Positions 1 through 8,525 are shown, counted from the stretch's first letter. The stretch is 64,000 nt of DNA from Puniceicoccaceae bacterium (GCA_040224245.1 JBEGIR010000050.1:1-64000); one strand, 5' to 3'. Notes: a model not told the origin generated them from the letters alone. Made by a program: numbers and translations.

Positions 1-147
1 GGTGCAGTTTTCTCTGCCTTCTTCAGTAGCATGCCCGCATTCTAAGTCCCGTATCGCGGAATTCAAGCCTCAGCCATGGTATTCCGAAATCATGCAAGGG
101 AGCCGCAAACCCGTTTGCCGCCCGGAAGAGTGCTGTCAGAACCCTGT

Positions 148-594
148 TTACACCCCATAATCGCCACCGGTGATGTAGCGTTCGAGGTGGTTGATGCTCT
201 GAGCCTGGGCATTCAGCACCGACTTGAGCACATCGCCGATGCTCACGATCCCGATGAAGCGGTCCTCCTCCATCACTGGCAGGTAGCGGATGCGTTTTTC
301 GGTCATCAGCTTCATGCAATCCTCCACCGACATGGATGGCGGCACGACCAGTAGCTTGTCCAGCATGGTATCGCGAACGGGAGTTTCACGGGAGGCACGT
401 CCCATCAGGATAACCTTGCGCGAGTAGTCTCGCTCGGTAAACAGTCCTACCAGCTTGTTATTTTCCATGACGAGGATGGCGCCCACATCATGCTTGTCCA
501 TCAACTCCAAAGCTTCGAATGTCGTTTTGTCGGGGGAGATCGTGATGCTGACGTGGGGAATTTTTTGATCCAGAATATTGCGCACCGTGTTCAT
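148..594 (-). CDS. CBS-domain pair protein
   Basis: Small cytoplasmic protein of 148 residues made almost entirely of two CBS domains (roughly residues 8-70 and 78-140). The domain endings are typical: GAILVMENNKLVGLFTERD in the first and YLPVMEEDRFIGIVSIGD in the second. CBS pairs usually bind adenine nucleotides or similar ligands and regulate partner proteins; no enzyme domain is attached here. I chose the ATG at 594 because homology to CBS proteins begins there; an upstream in-frame extension would overlap the end of the preceding gene. It is the last gene of a long same-strand run and lies 58 bases after the aspartoacylase-like gene, so it may be cotranscribed with the RimK module. The ligand is unknown. 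Confidence 0.88.
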   Translation of the reverse strand: MNTVRNILDQKIPHVSITISPDKTTFEALELMDKHDVGAILVMENNKLVGLFTERDYSRKVILMGRASRETPVRDTMLDKLLVVPPSMSVEDCMKLMTEKRIRYLPVMEEDRFIGIVSIGDVLKSVLNAQAQSINHLERYITGGDYGV

Positions 595-652
595 GCGAAC
601 AACTAACCACCGGGCATGTTCAAAATCAAGCAGTCTTGCGACATAAACCCCG

Positions 653-1726
653 TCAAGCTCCACCTGCGCTTTCACCATCCACCACATCCACGTTGGTCGC
701 CAGTTCCTGCTCGACGCGCAGGTGTGGATCCCGTGGTCCCTGCTCCAGTTTTTTTCGAAAACGCACGAGCGAGCGCTTGGGTACCAGTCCGATGTGACAG
801 ATGGGTTCGCCGGGCTTGATGGCAGGCATGGTGGTCATGCCAATCACGATACCGTCGTGTTTTGAGTGCAGCACATTCTGCTCCTGCCCCAGAATGCTGT
901 AGTTGGTTGCGATGGGTTGGCCGTCTTCCACAAACTGACCGGGGCTGACATGAAACTTGAGTATGCCCCCTACCGCAGCCCGCACCCAGGTGGTTTTGCG
1001 AATCAGTGCCTGATACGGTGGCTCGACGGCCTTGCCTTCGAGCATGCCAAAGCGGATGAGCACATTGCGGATGCCCTGCACTCCCAGCTGCAGGATGCCC
1101 GGTTCCACTTTCCAGGGTTCGCCCGCTTCGAGGATGATCGTTGGGCAATCACGTTTGGTGCACTCCCTTCGAAACGAACCCACCGGCCCTTTGCCATCGA
1201 TCACGAGGGCACAGCCAAACGCATTTGCGAGCCGTTTCACATCTGGGCGGGAGAGGTCGGCACGTACGTTTGGGTAGTTGGTGCGATGAAAGGCCGCTGT
1301 GTGCAGATCGATCCCAAAATCACAGTTGTCCGCAAATTCCGTGATCAGACGGTGGGCCACCCGACTGGCCAGGCTGCCGTTGGGGGAACCCGGAAAACTG
1401 CGGTTGAGATCCCGGCGGTCCGGCAGGTAGCGCTCATGTGCTTCAAATCCAAAGACATTGACCACAGGCGCCAGAATCAGACTCCCGCGCAGCAATTCAA
1501 TGGGCGAACCGAACAAAAAGTCGTGAATGATGCCGGTTCCGTTGATTTCATCACCATGAATGGCTGCCGTCACAAACACAACGGGCCCCGGGGCAATCGA
1601 GCGAATGACCCGAAGCGGCACTCGCACAGGTTCCCCAAAATAGGTTTCTGAGATCTGCAGGCGGAGATCCCGGCTCTCGCCAGGGTTGACCACCTCACCC
1701 GCAATATTCAAGGCATGGGAGGGCAT
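653..1726 (-). CDS. Succinylglutamate desuccinylase/aspartoacylase-family metallohydrolase
   Basis: Zinc hydrolase of the AstE/ASPA branch of the M14 fold, 357 residues. The metal-binding pattern is visible: HGDE at residues 57-60, RDLNRSFPG near residue 104, and DLHTA with His142; the IILEAGEP segment near residue 200 supplies the expected catalytic Glu. Family members remove acyl groups from amino acids or cleave C-terminal residues. The start codon overlaps the stop codon of the upstream RimK-like gene by the four bases ATGA, so translation is probably coupled. AstE proper belongs to arginine catabolism, but no other ast genes are here. The neighbours (RimK-like ligase, RimB-like peptidase) suggest instead a role in removing or trimming glutamate-derived modifications. 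The substrate is inferred, not shown. Confidence 0.85.
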   Translation of the reverse strand: MPSHALNIAGEVVNPGESRDLRLQISETYFGEPVRVPLRVIRSIAPGPVVFVTAAIHGDEINGTGIIHDFLFGSPIELLRGSLILAPVVNVFGFEAHERYLPDRRDLNRSFPGSPNGSLASRVAHRLITEFADNCDFGIDLHTAAFHRTNYPNVRADLSRPDVKRLANAFGCALVIDGKGPVGSFRRECTKRDCPTIILEAGEPWKVEPGILQLGVQGIRNVLIRFGMLEGKAVEPPYQALIRKTTWVRAAVGGILKFHVSPGQFVEDGQPIATNYSILGQEQNVLHSKHDGIVIGMTTMPAIKPGEPICHIGLVPKRSLVRFRKKLEQGPRDPHLRVEQELATNVDVVDGESAGGA

Positions 1727-2937
1727 CAGTTTTTGGGATTGGGTTTACGTCTCGATTTTTTGCGTCGGCTGTGAGCGTGTTCGGGCAGGAACGCACGAAG
1801 CGCGTTCATGTTTCCATAACACATGAGCACATCGCCAGCCATGATTTCACGGTCAAAGCGCGGATTGGCAATTTGCTCACCGCCCCGAACGATGCGAAGC
1901 ACCACGATGTCGAGCTCACGCAATCCACTTTCAGAAATGGTGCGCCCGACCATGTCGGAATGGGGCTGCACTGTGAACTCTGAGATGGTATAACCCCGTG
2001 TCAGGGTGAGGCGCTCGCGCACATCAAAATTGCCAAACTGGATCTGGTCCTCCATGAAACGGATCAACTCACCGGCAATGTCCATGCCAGTGGCAGCTTC
2101 GATGCCCTCGAGTCCGGGAGAGGAGTTGACCTCCATGATGACTGGACCATCCTTGCCTTCGAGCATGTCCACTCCCGCAACGTTGAGATTGAGAATCTGA
2201 GCCGCACGCACAGCGGTTCGTTCGTATTCCGGGTCGAGCTGAACCACCTGCGTGGTCCCACCCCGGTGCACGTTACTGCGAAATTCCTGGCCCGCCGCAG
2301 TGCGCCGCATGGCAGCCACCACCTTGTCGCCGATCACAAATGCACGGATGTCGCGTCCCTTGGATTCTGAAACAAAATTCTGCACAAGCACATCCTGCTT
2401 CACACTGCTGAGAGTCTCGATGATCGCTTCTGCAACCTTGTTGCTCTCCGCGAGGATGACACCGATGCCCTGTGTGCCCGACAACAGTTTGATCACCACC
2501 GGTGCGCCTCCCATGGAATGGATGGCGTGCAGGATGTCTTTGGGGGAGCGAACAAAAGCGGTGTGGGCAATGCCCAGGTCGTGACGACTGAGTGCCTGCA
2601 GGGCCGCCAGTTTGTCCCGGGATGCCAGGATTGCCGAAGCTGTGTTCACGCAGTAAGATCCCATTTGTTCGAACTGCCGCACAACGGAACTGCCAAAGGA
2701 AGTGATGGAGTTCCCGATCCGGGGGATCACGGCATCGTAGTGCCGGATGCGCCGACCAGCATAGGTCAAGTCGGGGCCACCCTGTTCCAGATAGAGCGCG
2801 AATTTCAAGGTATCGAGCACCTTGACCTTGTGTCCACGCTCAGCAGCAGCCTGCTTGAGCCGAACCGTGGAGTAAAGCCGTGGTCCCCGGGAGAGAATGG
2901 CGATGTGCAAAGGTTTCATAGGCGATGAGTCATGCAT
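1726..2937 (-). CDS. RimK-like ATP-grasp glutamate ligase fused to RCK_C domain
   Basis: ATP-grasp ligase of the RimK family, which adds L-glutamate to a protein or peptide C-terminus using ATP. Residues about 1-300 form the RimK core: the N-terminal lobe with AVIPRIGNSITSFGSSVVRQ, the nucleotide loop around LLSGTQGIGVILAE, and the metal-binding end VIMEVNSSPGLEGIE. Residues about 315-390 are an additional domain with the pattern of RCK_C/TrkA-C (VGRTISESGLRELDIVVLRI, then PRFDREIMAGDVLMCYGN), a small-molecule-binding module normally found in potassium transport regulators. The tail is very basic (RRKKSRRKPNPKN). Plain RimK is about 300 residues, so this is a real C-terminal fusion. An alternative start at 2919 is possible. 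One base separates it from the RimB-like gene. The protein substrate is unknown. Confidence 0.87.
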   Translation of the reverse strand: MHDSSPMKPLHIAILSRGPRLYSTVRLKQAAAERGHKVKVLDTLKFALYLEQGGPDLTYAGRRIRHYDAVIPRIGNSITSFGSSVVRQFEQMGSYCVNTASAILASRDKLAALQALSRHDLGIAHTAFVRSPKDILHAIHSMGGAPVVIKLLSGTQGIGVILAESNKVAEAIIETLSSVKQDVLVQNFVSESKGRDIRAFVIGDKVVAAMRRTAAGQEFRSNVHRGGTTQVVQLDPEYERTAVRAAQILNLNVAGVDMLEGKDGPVIMEVNSSPGLEGIEAATGMDIAGELIRFMEDQIQFGNFDVRERLTLTRGYTISEFTVQPHSDMVGRTISESGLRELDIVVLRIVRGGEQIANPRFDREIMAGDVLMCYGNMNALRAFLPEHAHSRRKKSRRKPNPKN

Positions 2938-2938
2938 T

Positions 2939-3391
2939 TCAGCGAGCTGCGATGCGTGTGGTCAATCGATCCCGCACCCGATAGCGCGACGCTGCGTCCA
3001 CCCAGAATCTTCCCTCAAGTGCCCGGCGACCCAACAGCATCCGGCAGGTCATACCAGCGCGATTGCTGAGACTCAATTCGACGGGAAAGGTATGCGAACC
3101 GATACGCAGATGAGTGCTGACAAAAAATCGCTCAGCCTTCAATCCATTGCTCGATTTCACGTGTCCGATGTGGGTGATCGGCGCGCGTACGCGAAGGAAC
3201 CGGCTGCGGTCGCGCCGATGCAGCATGAGATTGAACTCGACATGATCATCATCAATCTGACGGATTTCCGTGGCATCGAGGCTGGACCGTCGTGCACCCG
3301 TGTCGGATTTGACGACCAGGTGGGAGATTCCCCAATCCGGCAGGTCGACGGTTTCTTTCCATCCGATGAGCATGGGTTCTGGGTGTGACAT
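2939..3391 (-). CDS. RimB-like retropepsin-type aspartic peptidase (DUF785 family)
   Basis: A 150-residue protein of the family often annotated as ATP-dependent zinc protease but now seen as retropepsin-like. The catalytic DTGA motif sits at residues 30-33, after VVKS, and a second strand region reads RMLLGRRALEGRFWVD. In Pseudomonas the homologue RimB is encoded with RimK and acts with it on ribosomal protein S6 glutamylation; that is family knowledge, not shown here. It precedes the RimK-like gene by one base and follows moaA by 74 bases, so it opens the modification subset of the long minus-strand gene run. No signal peptide is seen, so the protein should be cytoplasmic. Confidence 0.85.
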   Translation of the reverse strand: MSHPEPMLIGWKETVDLPDWGISHLVVKSDTGARRSSLDATEIRQIDDDHVEFNLMLHRRDRSRFLRVRAPITHIGHVKSSNGLKAERFFVSTHLRIGSHTFPVELSLSNRAGMTCRMLLGRRALEGRFWVDAASRYRVRDRLTTRIAAR

Positions 3392-3465
3392 GGTTTTGGT
3401 TCCTCAATGTGGGCAGCTTCCACTGATCGCGCAAACCTGGAACGCATTCGCAGGCAACAATTTCC

Positions 3466-4524
3466 TCAACCGCCGATATAGGACATTTCCACGCGATGGG
3501 CCGGGGAGGTTGTTTCTGTGCGAGCCGCGTCGCGTTGTTCCGAATAGCGGTCACTGCGTTGCAGCCAGACTTCGCGCAATGTGTCGATTACGGCATCCGG
3601 TGCTTGATCGGGTGCCAGACTCGGACGCAGATCAGTTCCATGATCACTGAACAGGCAGGTGTAGAGTTTGCCATCCGCCGAAATGCGTGCCCGCACACAA
3701 CCCCCGCAAAACGGGCGGGTGATCGATGCAATCACGCCCCAGCGACAGTTTGCATGGGATTCCAGTTCATACCTACGCGCGACAGCGCTCCACTCGCATG
3801 GCAGTGCACGCACCGGTCCCATTTCTGTGGTAATGCGTTCAAGGATTTCAGATTCGGAAAAAACCTGAGAACGCTGCCACCCATTGCTCGCACCCACATC
3901 CATGTATTCAATAAAGCGGACTTCCACGCCTCGCTGCATGGCAAGCTTCAGCAGGGGCAGGATCTGATCGTCATTTACGTTTCGTCGAATCACGCTGTTG
4001 ATCTTCACCTTCACTCCGGCATCGATGCTTGCATCGAGTGCGGCCAATACCCTTTTCGGATCGCCATATCCTCCCGACATGCGGGAAAATGTGGCAGCAT
4101 CAAGCGCATCCAGACTCAGGTTCACGCGTTGCAATCCCGCGCGCTTCAAGTCACGCACCCGGTCGGCAAGCAGCAGTCCATTGGTAGTCAGGGCGATGTC
4201 ACGGACCCCCGTTTCCGCAGCAATGCGTGCGATCAGGATATCGAGCTTGCGGCGCAGCAGGGGTTCGCCTCCGGTGAGTCGCACCTTCTCCACCCCAAGC
4301 GTTTCTGCAGCACGGATGATGCGAAGGATCGCATCAAAGGAGAGCAGTTCGCGCTGTTTCAGAAACGGGTAATTTCGGCCAAAGCGCTCTTCGGGCATAC
4401 AGTAACGACAACGCATGTTGCACTGGTCGATCAGAGAAATGCGCAAATCCCGCATGGTCCGCCCCAACTGATCGTGGGGAGCCGTTGCAGGCAGTGTGTC
4501 GGGTTCTGTGGTTTTGGGATTCAC
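3466..4524 (-). CDS. moaA: GTP 3',8-cyclase MoaA (molybdenum cofactor biosynthesis)
   Basis: Radical SAM enzyme that rearranges GTP to 3',8-cyclo-dihydro-GTP, the first step of molybdopterin synthesis. The SAM-cluster motif CNMRCRYC is at residues 35-42, the glycine-rich segment RLTGGEPLLRRKL follows, and the second iron-sulfur cluster is supplied by the C-terminal CGGCVRARIS region plus a later Cys. The protein ends in Gly-Gly, the C-terminal feature known to be needed for MoaA activity. The length of 352 residues is normal. The ATG overlaps the stop codon of moaC by four bases, which indicates coupled translation and confirms the start. Confidence 0.96.
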   Translation of the reverse strand: MNPKTTEPDTLPATAPHDQLGRTMRDLRISLIDQCNMRCRYCMPEERFGRNYPFLKQRELLSFDAILRIIRAAETLGVEKVRLTGGEPLLRRKLDILIARIAAETGVRDIALTTNGLLLADRVRDLKRAGLQRVNLSLDALDAATFSRMSGGYGDPKRVLAALDASIDAGVKVKINSVIRRNVNDDQILPLLKLAMQRGVEVRFIEYMDVGASNGWQRSQVFSESEILERITTEMGPVRALPCEWSAVARRYELESHANCRWGVIASITRPFCGGCVRARISADGKLYTCLFSDHGTDLRPSLAPDQAPDAVIDTLREVWLQRSDRYSEQRDAARTETTSPAHRVEMSYIGG

Positions 4525-5021
4525 CGGGTCTTGTCGATGTTGGCCTTTCCTCCAGACTTCTTCAGAATTTCAATGGAATGCATCACCATGTCCTGCCCGG
4601 CACTCTTGCACATGTCATACACGGTAAGCAAGGCGACAGACACTCCGGTTAGCGCCTCCATTTCCACTCCGGTCTTGTGTGTCAGGCTCACCTCACAAGT
4701 AAGCTCAAGTTCACAATTTTCCAGAAAGCGATGTGTGAAGTGGATCGACTCCACCGGTAGTGGATGGCAAAATGGAATCAGGTCCGCCGTGCGCTTGACG
4801 GCCTGTGTGCCCGCGATGATGGCAGTGTGCAGCACGGAACCCTTGGCGGTGACAAGTTCGCCGGTCAAAGGTTGCAGATCCAGGTTTTCGGGCAATCGGA
4901 TGCGTCCGCGTGCCACGGCGGAACGATGGGTCGTGCTCTTGTGCCCCACATCGACCATTCGTGGAGTTCCGTCGGGCTGCAGATGGGTTAATTCAGGTGT
5001 TTGGCTCATTTCGGTCGGCAT
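4521..5021 (-). CDS. moaC: Cyclic pyranopterin monophosphate synthase MoaC
   Basis: Converts the MoaA product to cyclic pyranopterin monophosphate. The 166-residue sequence shows the family landmarks: MVDVGHKSTTHRSAVARGRI near the N-terminus, AGTQAVKRTADLIPFCHPLP in the middle, and LTHKTGVEMEALTGVSVALL followed by YDMCKS. The start used here is the first ATG; a second in-frame ATG twelve bases on is also close to where E. coli MoaC begins. It sits nine bases after moeA and overlaps moaA. Confidence 0.96.
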   Translation of the reverse strand: MPTEMSQTPELTHLQPDGTPRMVDVGHKSTTHRSAVARGRIRLPENLDLQPLTGELVTAKGSVLHTAIIAGTQAVKRTADLIPFCHPLPVESIHFTHRFLENCELELTCEVSLTHKTGVEMEALTGVSVALLTVYDMCKSAGQDMVMHSIEILKKSGGKANIDKTR

Positions 5022-5030
5022 GGAATGAAC

Positions 5031-6245
5031 TCAAGTATTCCAGTTGAGGAATTCGAGTGCAGGATGGGGGTCCGATGAACGTTCATTTACAGGGGGGAGG
5101 ATGAGCAGTCCATCGGAATGGATCACGCTCACCATGTCTCCGGAAGTATTGGTCGGCACGGGGCGAACCCGTATATCGCCCTGCGGCGAACGTTCCATGC
5201 GAACTGGCAACAGGCGGGTTTTTTCGGAGTCGTCTGGACCCGGTTCCGCCAGGGGAACCCAGCTGTCCCCAAGTGGGAAACCCGACTGATATTGGAAAAT
5301 CAGGCGTAGATAGAGGCGACTGCAGACAAGGGATGAGACTGGATTGCCAGGCAAGCCCAACAAACCACACCCCGACGCATGCTTTGCAAAGAGCAGGGGG
5401 CCTCCGGGTTTTTGTCGAACCTTGTGAAACAGGATTTCAAAACCGCAGTGCCGTACGCAATCGGGAATGTGGTCAGCCTTGCCCATGGATACCCCGCCCG
5501 AGAACACGACCCAGTCCACTTCGCCCAACAGGCGATGCAGCGTCGTCTCAATCACACCAGGGTCGTCGGGCAGGTGAATGCAGGCGTGCAGAGACAGGCC
5601 CGCTTTTGCGCATTCAGCCGCGACCACACGGTCATTGCTGCGACGAATCGACTGTGCTCCCGGGATCTCCGACACATCGACCAACTCATTTCCGGTCGAG
5701 ACAAAGGCAATGCGGGGGAGCCGCTTCACCTGCAACTGAGTGGCACCGACACTCGCACAGAGGGACCATGCTGCTGCGTTCAGCAGGGTGCCTTCTGGAA
5801 TCAAGGGGTCGCCAGTGCGACAGTCACTGCCCTTTCGGTGAACCATTTGCCCAAATTCCACTGTTGAAGAGGGCAGGAGGTGAAATTCGGATGACTTGCC
5901 CTGCAGCCACTCGATCGGGATGACTGTGTCAGCCCCCTCAGGCAGTTGTGTCCCCGTCATGACCTGCACGCAGTCACCGGAATCTTTCAGGCGCAGCGGT
6001 GTCTCTCCCGCAAACTGCACCCCACGAACGTGCCAGCATTGCTGCCCTTCCCGATACTGAATGGCAATGCCGTCCATGGTGACGCGATCAAACGCAGGCT
6101 GGTCGCGATCCGCGCAGACTGGTGTGGCCAGAACCCGACCCAGTGCCCGGTCGAGTGGGACCGCTTCGGTTCCCAGCGTCGTCACATGCTTCCCTATCAA
6201 CTCCCGTGCCCGTACGAGGGAAATGTTGCGTTCCGGTTCAGCCAT
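5031..6245 (-). CDS. moeA: Molybdopterin molybdenumtransferase MoeA
   Basis: Inserts molybdate into adenylylated molybdopterin. The 404-residue length is normal. Visible landmarks are the N-terminal ALGRVLATPVCADRDQPAFD and VTMDGIAIQY segments, the VQVMTGTQLPEGADTVIPIE motif, the MPT-binding GDPLIPEGTLLN region, the FSGGVSMGKADHIPD loop, and PGGPLLFAKHASGCGLLGLP before the GNPVSS motif. These match the MoeA/gephyrin E-domain. The gene lies four bases after mog, the enzyme that makes its adenylylated substrate, so the two act in sequence and are cotranscribed. Confidence 0.96.
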   Translation of the reverse strand: MAEPERNISLVRARELIGKHVTTLGTEAVPLDRALGRVLATPVCADRDQPAFDRVTMDGIAIQYREGQQCWHVRGVQFAGETPLRLKDSGDCVQVMTGTQLPEGADTVIPIEWLQGKSSEFHLLPSSTVEFGQMVHRKGSDCRTGDPLIPEGTLLNAAAWSLCASVGATQLQVKRLPRIAFVSTGNELVDVSEIPGAQSIRRSNDRVVAAECAKAGLSLHACIHLPDDPGVIETTLHRLLGEVDWVVFSGGVSMGKADHIPDCVRHCGFEILFHKVRQKPGGPLLFAKHASGCGLLGLPGNPVSSLVCSRLYLRLIFQYQSGFPLGDSWVPLAEPGPDDSEKTRLLPVRMERSPQGDIRVRPVPTNTSGDMVSVIHSDGLLILPPVNERSSDPHPALEFLNWNT

Positions 6246-6249
6246 GATC

Positions 6250-6774
6250 TCAGTCTGGTTTGGGAGCGAAGGCCTGCATCACGGATGCATTCACTTCCAT
6301 GCTTCCGCCACCGATCAGTTTGATCGCGTAGGGTATGGCAGGAAATACAACCTGCAGGCACTCTTCAATAGCTTTCGGTTTGCCCGGAAGGTTGACAATC
6401 AGACAGCGGCCACGGATTCCCGCAGTCTGTCGGGAAAGAATGGCGGTGGGAACAATTTTGAGACTCTCCATGCGCATGGCTTCACCAAATCCCGGCATCA
6501 TCTTGTCACACACCGCTTCAGTCGCCTCAGGAGTCACATCACGGGGCGCGGGGCCTGTGCCTCCGGTGGTCAGGATCAGGCTGCAACCCTGATCATCCAC
6601 CATTTTGATCAAAGTGGCCTCGATCTGCGCCTGTTCGTCAGGCACGACGGCATAGATGCACTGCCACGGGGAACACAGGTAGCGCTCAAGCAGTCCGCGC
6701 GCAATTTTGCCGGGAATGTCTTCATAGACTCCGGCGCTCGCACGGTCGGAAACGTTGATGATGCCAATATTCAT
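6250..6774 (-). CDS. mog: Molybdopterin adenylyltransferase (Mog/MoaB type)
   Basis: Adenylylates molybdopterin before metal insertion. The protein of 174 residues begins MNIGIINVSDRASAGVYED, the usual Mog start, and contains the binding motif LILTTGGTGPAPRDVTPEAT followed by PGFGEAMR and NLPGKPKAIEECL. I use the ATG at 6774 because a longer in-frame reading begins with a TTG and would overlap the end of moaD. It lies 41 bases after moaD and immediately before moeA. Assignment to Mog rather than MoaB rests on sequence resemblance of the N-terminus and is moderately secure. Confidence 0.93.
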   Translation of the reverse strand: MNIGIINVSDRASAGVYEDIPGKIARGLLERYLCSPWQCIYAVVPDEQAQIEATLIKMVDDQGCSLILTTGGTGPAPRDVTPEATEAVCDKMMPGFGEAMRMESLKIVPTAILSRQTAGIRGRCLIVNLPGKPKAIEECLQVVFPAIPYAIKLIGGGSMEVNASVMQAFAPKPD

Positions 6775-6815
6775 GTTTGCTCTGCTGCAACCCGGGTTGC
6801 TCGCCCGTGCAAGAC

Positions 6816-7049
6816 TCAACCGCCCGACACCGGGGGGATGAGTGCCACCTCAACGGCATCCCCGATCGGAGCGTCCCAATCGTGGATGCGTTGATTGACT
6901 GCGACCCGACAGAACTGCAGTTCCGACGCATCACCGCACACGCGTTCAATCACGTCGAACACGCGCTCGGCGGGGTCAAATTCAAAGGCTTTCTGTTCAA
7001 ACCCAACGAGGGTTTTTGCTTGTGCCCAAGCGAGTAGAGTTGCTTTCAT
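6816..7049 (-). CDS. moaD: Molybdopterin synthase small subunit MoaD
   Basis: A ubiquitin-like sulfur carrier of 77 residues that ends in PPVSGG; the terminal Gly-Gly is thiocarboxylated and donates sulfur to cyclic pyranopterin monophosphate in the MoaD-MoaE complex. The segment VNQRIHDWDAPIGDAVEVAL matches the family fold. The start MKATLLAWAQAK at 7049 is preferred over a longer non-ATG reading, because MoaD proteins begin close to this first strand. It lies between moaE and mog. Confidence 0.92.
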   Translation of the reverse strand: MKATLLAWAQAKTLVGFEQKAFEFDPAERVFDVIERVCGDASELQFCRVAVNQRIHDWDAPIGDAVEVALIPPVSGG

Positions 7050-7084
7050 TGCGTTGTAAAATCTCCTGCAAACCAAGTCTGTTT

Positions 7085-7471
7085 TTAATAAGTTGCAACC
7101 TTCCAGATCGGTACCTCCTGTTTCAGCTCATCCATAAACGCGATCAGTGCGGCAAAGGCTTCCTTGCGATGGGCAGACCAGATGCGCACCCGAATCGCCT
7201 GGCAACCCACGTCCACCGAGCCGATGCGGTGAATCACCTCTGCAGCGAGAAATCCGTGCTTCTGTTGCAGAACTTCCAGACGCTCCCGCATGACGTTCTC
7301 CGCCATTGCAGTATAGGCTTCGTAGCGAATCCCGGAGATCTGGCTTCCCTGTTCTTCCGGGCGAATCACGCCCGCAAACTCCACCAATGCTCCATGTCCG
7401 GACACTGCTTCGACAGTTGCCGGGCTTTCATAGCTTTCGATCGCTTGCTCGATGAGGTGAATTTCTATCAT
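7085..7471 (-). CDS. moaE: Molybdopterin synthase catalytic subunit MoaE
   Basis: Large subunit of molybdopterin synthase, 128 residues. Typical segments are GALVEFAGVIRPEEQG near residue 27, GIRYEAYTAMAE, the HRIGSVDVG core, the SAHRKEAFAAL helix, and the terminal PIWKVATY, where the Lys of PIWK is part of the active site. It is 35 bases upstream of moaD, its partner, and 43 bases after xdhC. Confidence 0.95.
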   Translation of the reverse strand: MIEIHLIEQAIESYESPATVEAVSGHGALVEFAGVIRPEEQGSQISGIRYEAYTAMAENVMRERLEVLQQKHGFLAAEVIHRIGSVDVGCQAIRVRIWSAHRKEAFAALIAFMDELKQEVPIWKVATY

Positions 7472-7514
7472 GGATGCATGCTAGCTTGCACAACTGTGCA
7501 TGGCGCGCAAGGCG

Positions 7515-8525
7515 TCACGGGTGAATCGGTTGGCATGCATCCCTCAGCCTGCCTCCGTTTCGTTTGGCAAAGCTTGCCTGAACCTCGGCGATCATGCTGA
7601 GCGCGATCTGTTCGCGGGTTTCCGATCCGATGTCGAGTCCGATGGGGCAGTGCAGCTGATCTGCCGCAAGCACCAGGGAAGCATCCCCGAGGTCCATCAA
7701 ATGATCGAACAGTTCCGCGCGCCGACGGGCTGAGCCTAACATGCCGACGTATGCAAAGCCCGCGTTGAGCACTGCCCGTGCATAGCTGATATCCCGCCCC
7801 AAGTGGTGAGTCATGATCACGACTGCGGTGGCAGAGTCGGGCTGGAGGTGCTTTAACAGACTGTCGGCCTCCACGTGAAGCACTTGCACAGCAGGATCCC
7901 CCGTGGCAATCCATCCCCTTCGCTGCGCCCCGGGGACCACCTGAATGCACTGCCATGACAGGGATTTTGAAAGATTCACAACTGCGGAAACATCGGTGTG
8001 CGCGCCGACCAGCACGATGCGCTTGCGCAGGCCCAGGCTTTGCCGAAAGCCGACACCTTCATCATGGCCTGGGTGCCGAACCTGATCCAGCAAACGCGTT
8101 GCACCGGGCTGGCCATCACTTCCACCAGTCACCAGTGTGATGGGCTGGCGTTGCTCCACCGACTGTAGAATGCCCTGTATGCACGCCATCCAGTCCGGGT
8201 CCTCCGGCTCCACACACTCGATCCAGAGTGTAATCGTGCCCTGGCATCCAAAAATGGGCCGCGTATCAATGGTATGCTCGGCAAAGCGCTGACCAGACTC
8301 CTGCATCCCACGAGCGAGATCGGCGAGATCCTGCTCCAGGCAGCCCCCACTGATCGTCCCCAGGGTTGAACCATCCCGCAGGACAAGCATGCGTGCGCCT
8401 GGCTGACGATAGCTCGAACCCGTCTTGCGCACCAGCGTCACCAATGCCACCGCCTGGCCGGGATTTTCCAGCACTCGTTTAGCAATGGCATGCAATTCCG
8501 ACGGATCGTGGACGATGGCCTTCAT
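7515..8525 (-). CDS. xdhC: XdhC/CoxI-family Moco maturation protein
   Basis: A 336-residue XdhC-type chaperone that binds molybdenum cofactor and passes it to xanthine dehydrogenase or CO dehydrogenase-type enzymes. The N-terminal domain shows VRKTGSSYRQPGARMLVLRD and GTISGGCLEQDLADLA, and the C-terminal Rossmann-like domain shows HHLGRDISYARAVLN, YVGMLGSARRRAELFDHL and CPIGLDIGSETREQIALSM. It is the first gene of the Moco operon; the intergenic space upstream carries inverted repeats. The presence of XdhC predicts a xanthine-oxidase-family enzyme elsewhere in the genome, since none is in this window. Confidence 0.93.
   Translation of the reverse strand: MKAIVHDPSELHAIAKRVLENPGQAVALVTLVRKTGSSYRQPGARMLVLRDGSTLGTISGGCLEQDLADLARGMQESGQRFAEHTIDTRPIFGCQGTITLWIECVEPEDPDWMACIQGILQSVEQRQPITLVTGGSDGQPGATRLLDQVRHPGHDEGVGFRQSLGLRKRIVLVGAHTDVSAVVNLSKSLSWQCIQVVPGAQRRGWIATGDPAVQVLHVEADSLLKHLQPDSATAVVIMTHHLGRDISYARAVLNAGFAYVGMLGSARRRAELFDHLMDLGDASLVLAADQLHCPIGLDIGSETREQIALSMIAEVQASFAKRNGGRLRDACQPIHP

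Noticed and set aside
1-147. Possible gene end or regulatory element at the window start
   Set aside because: Only short frames without any domain; the GCAAAC/GTTTGC inverted repeat near 115 has no T-run. Nothing can be supported.
3496-5028. Long plus-strand open frame of 510 codons
   Set aside because: It lies antisense to moaA and moaC, which have clear motifs, and its translation shows no domain.
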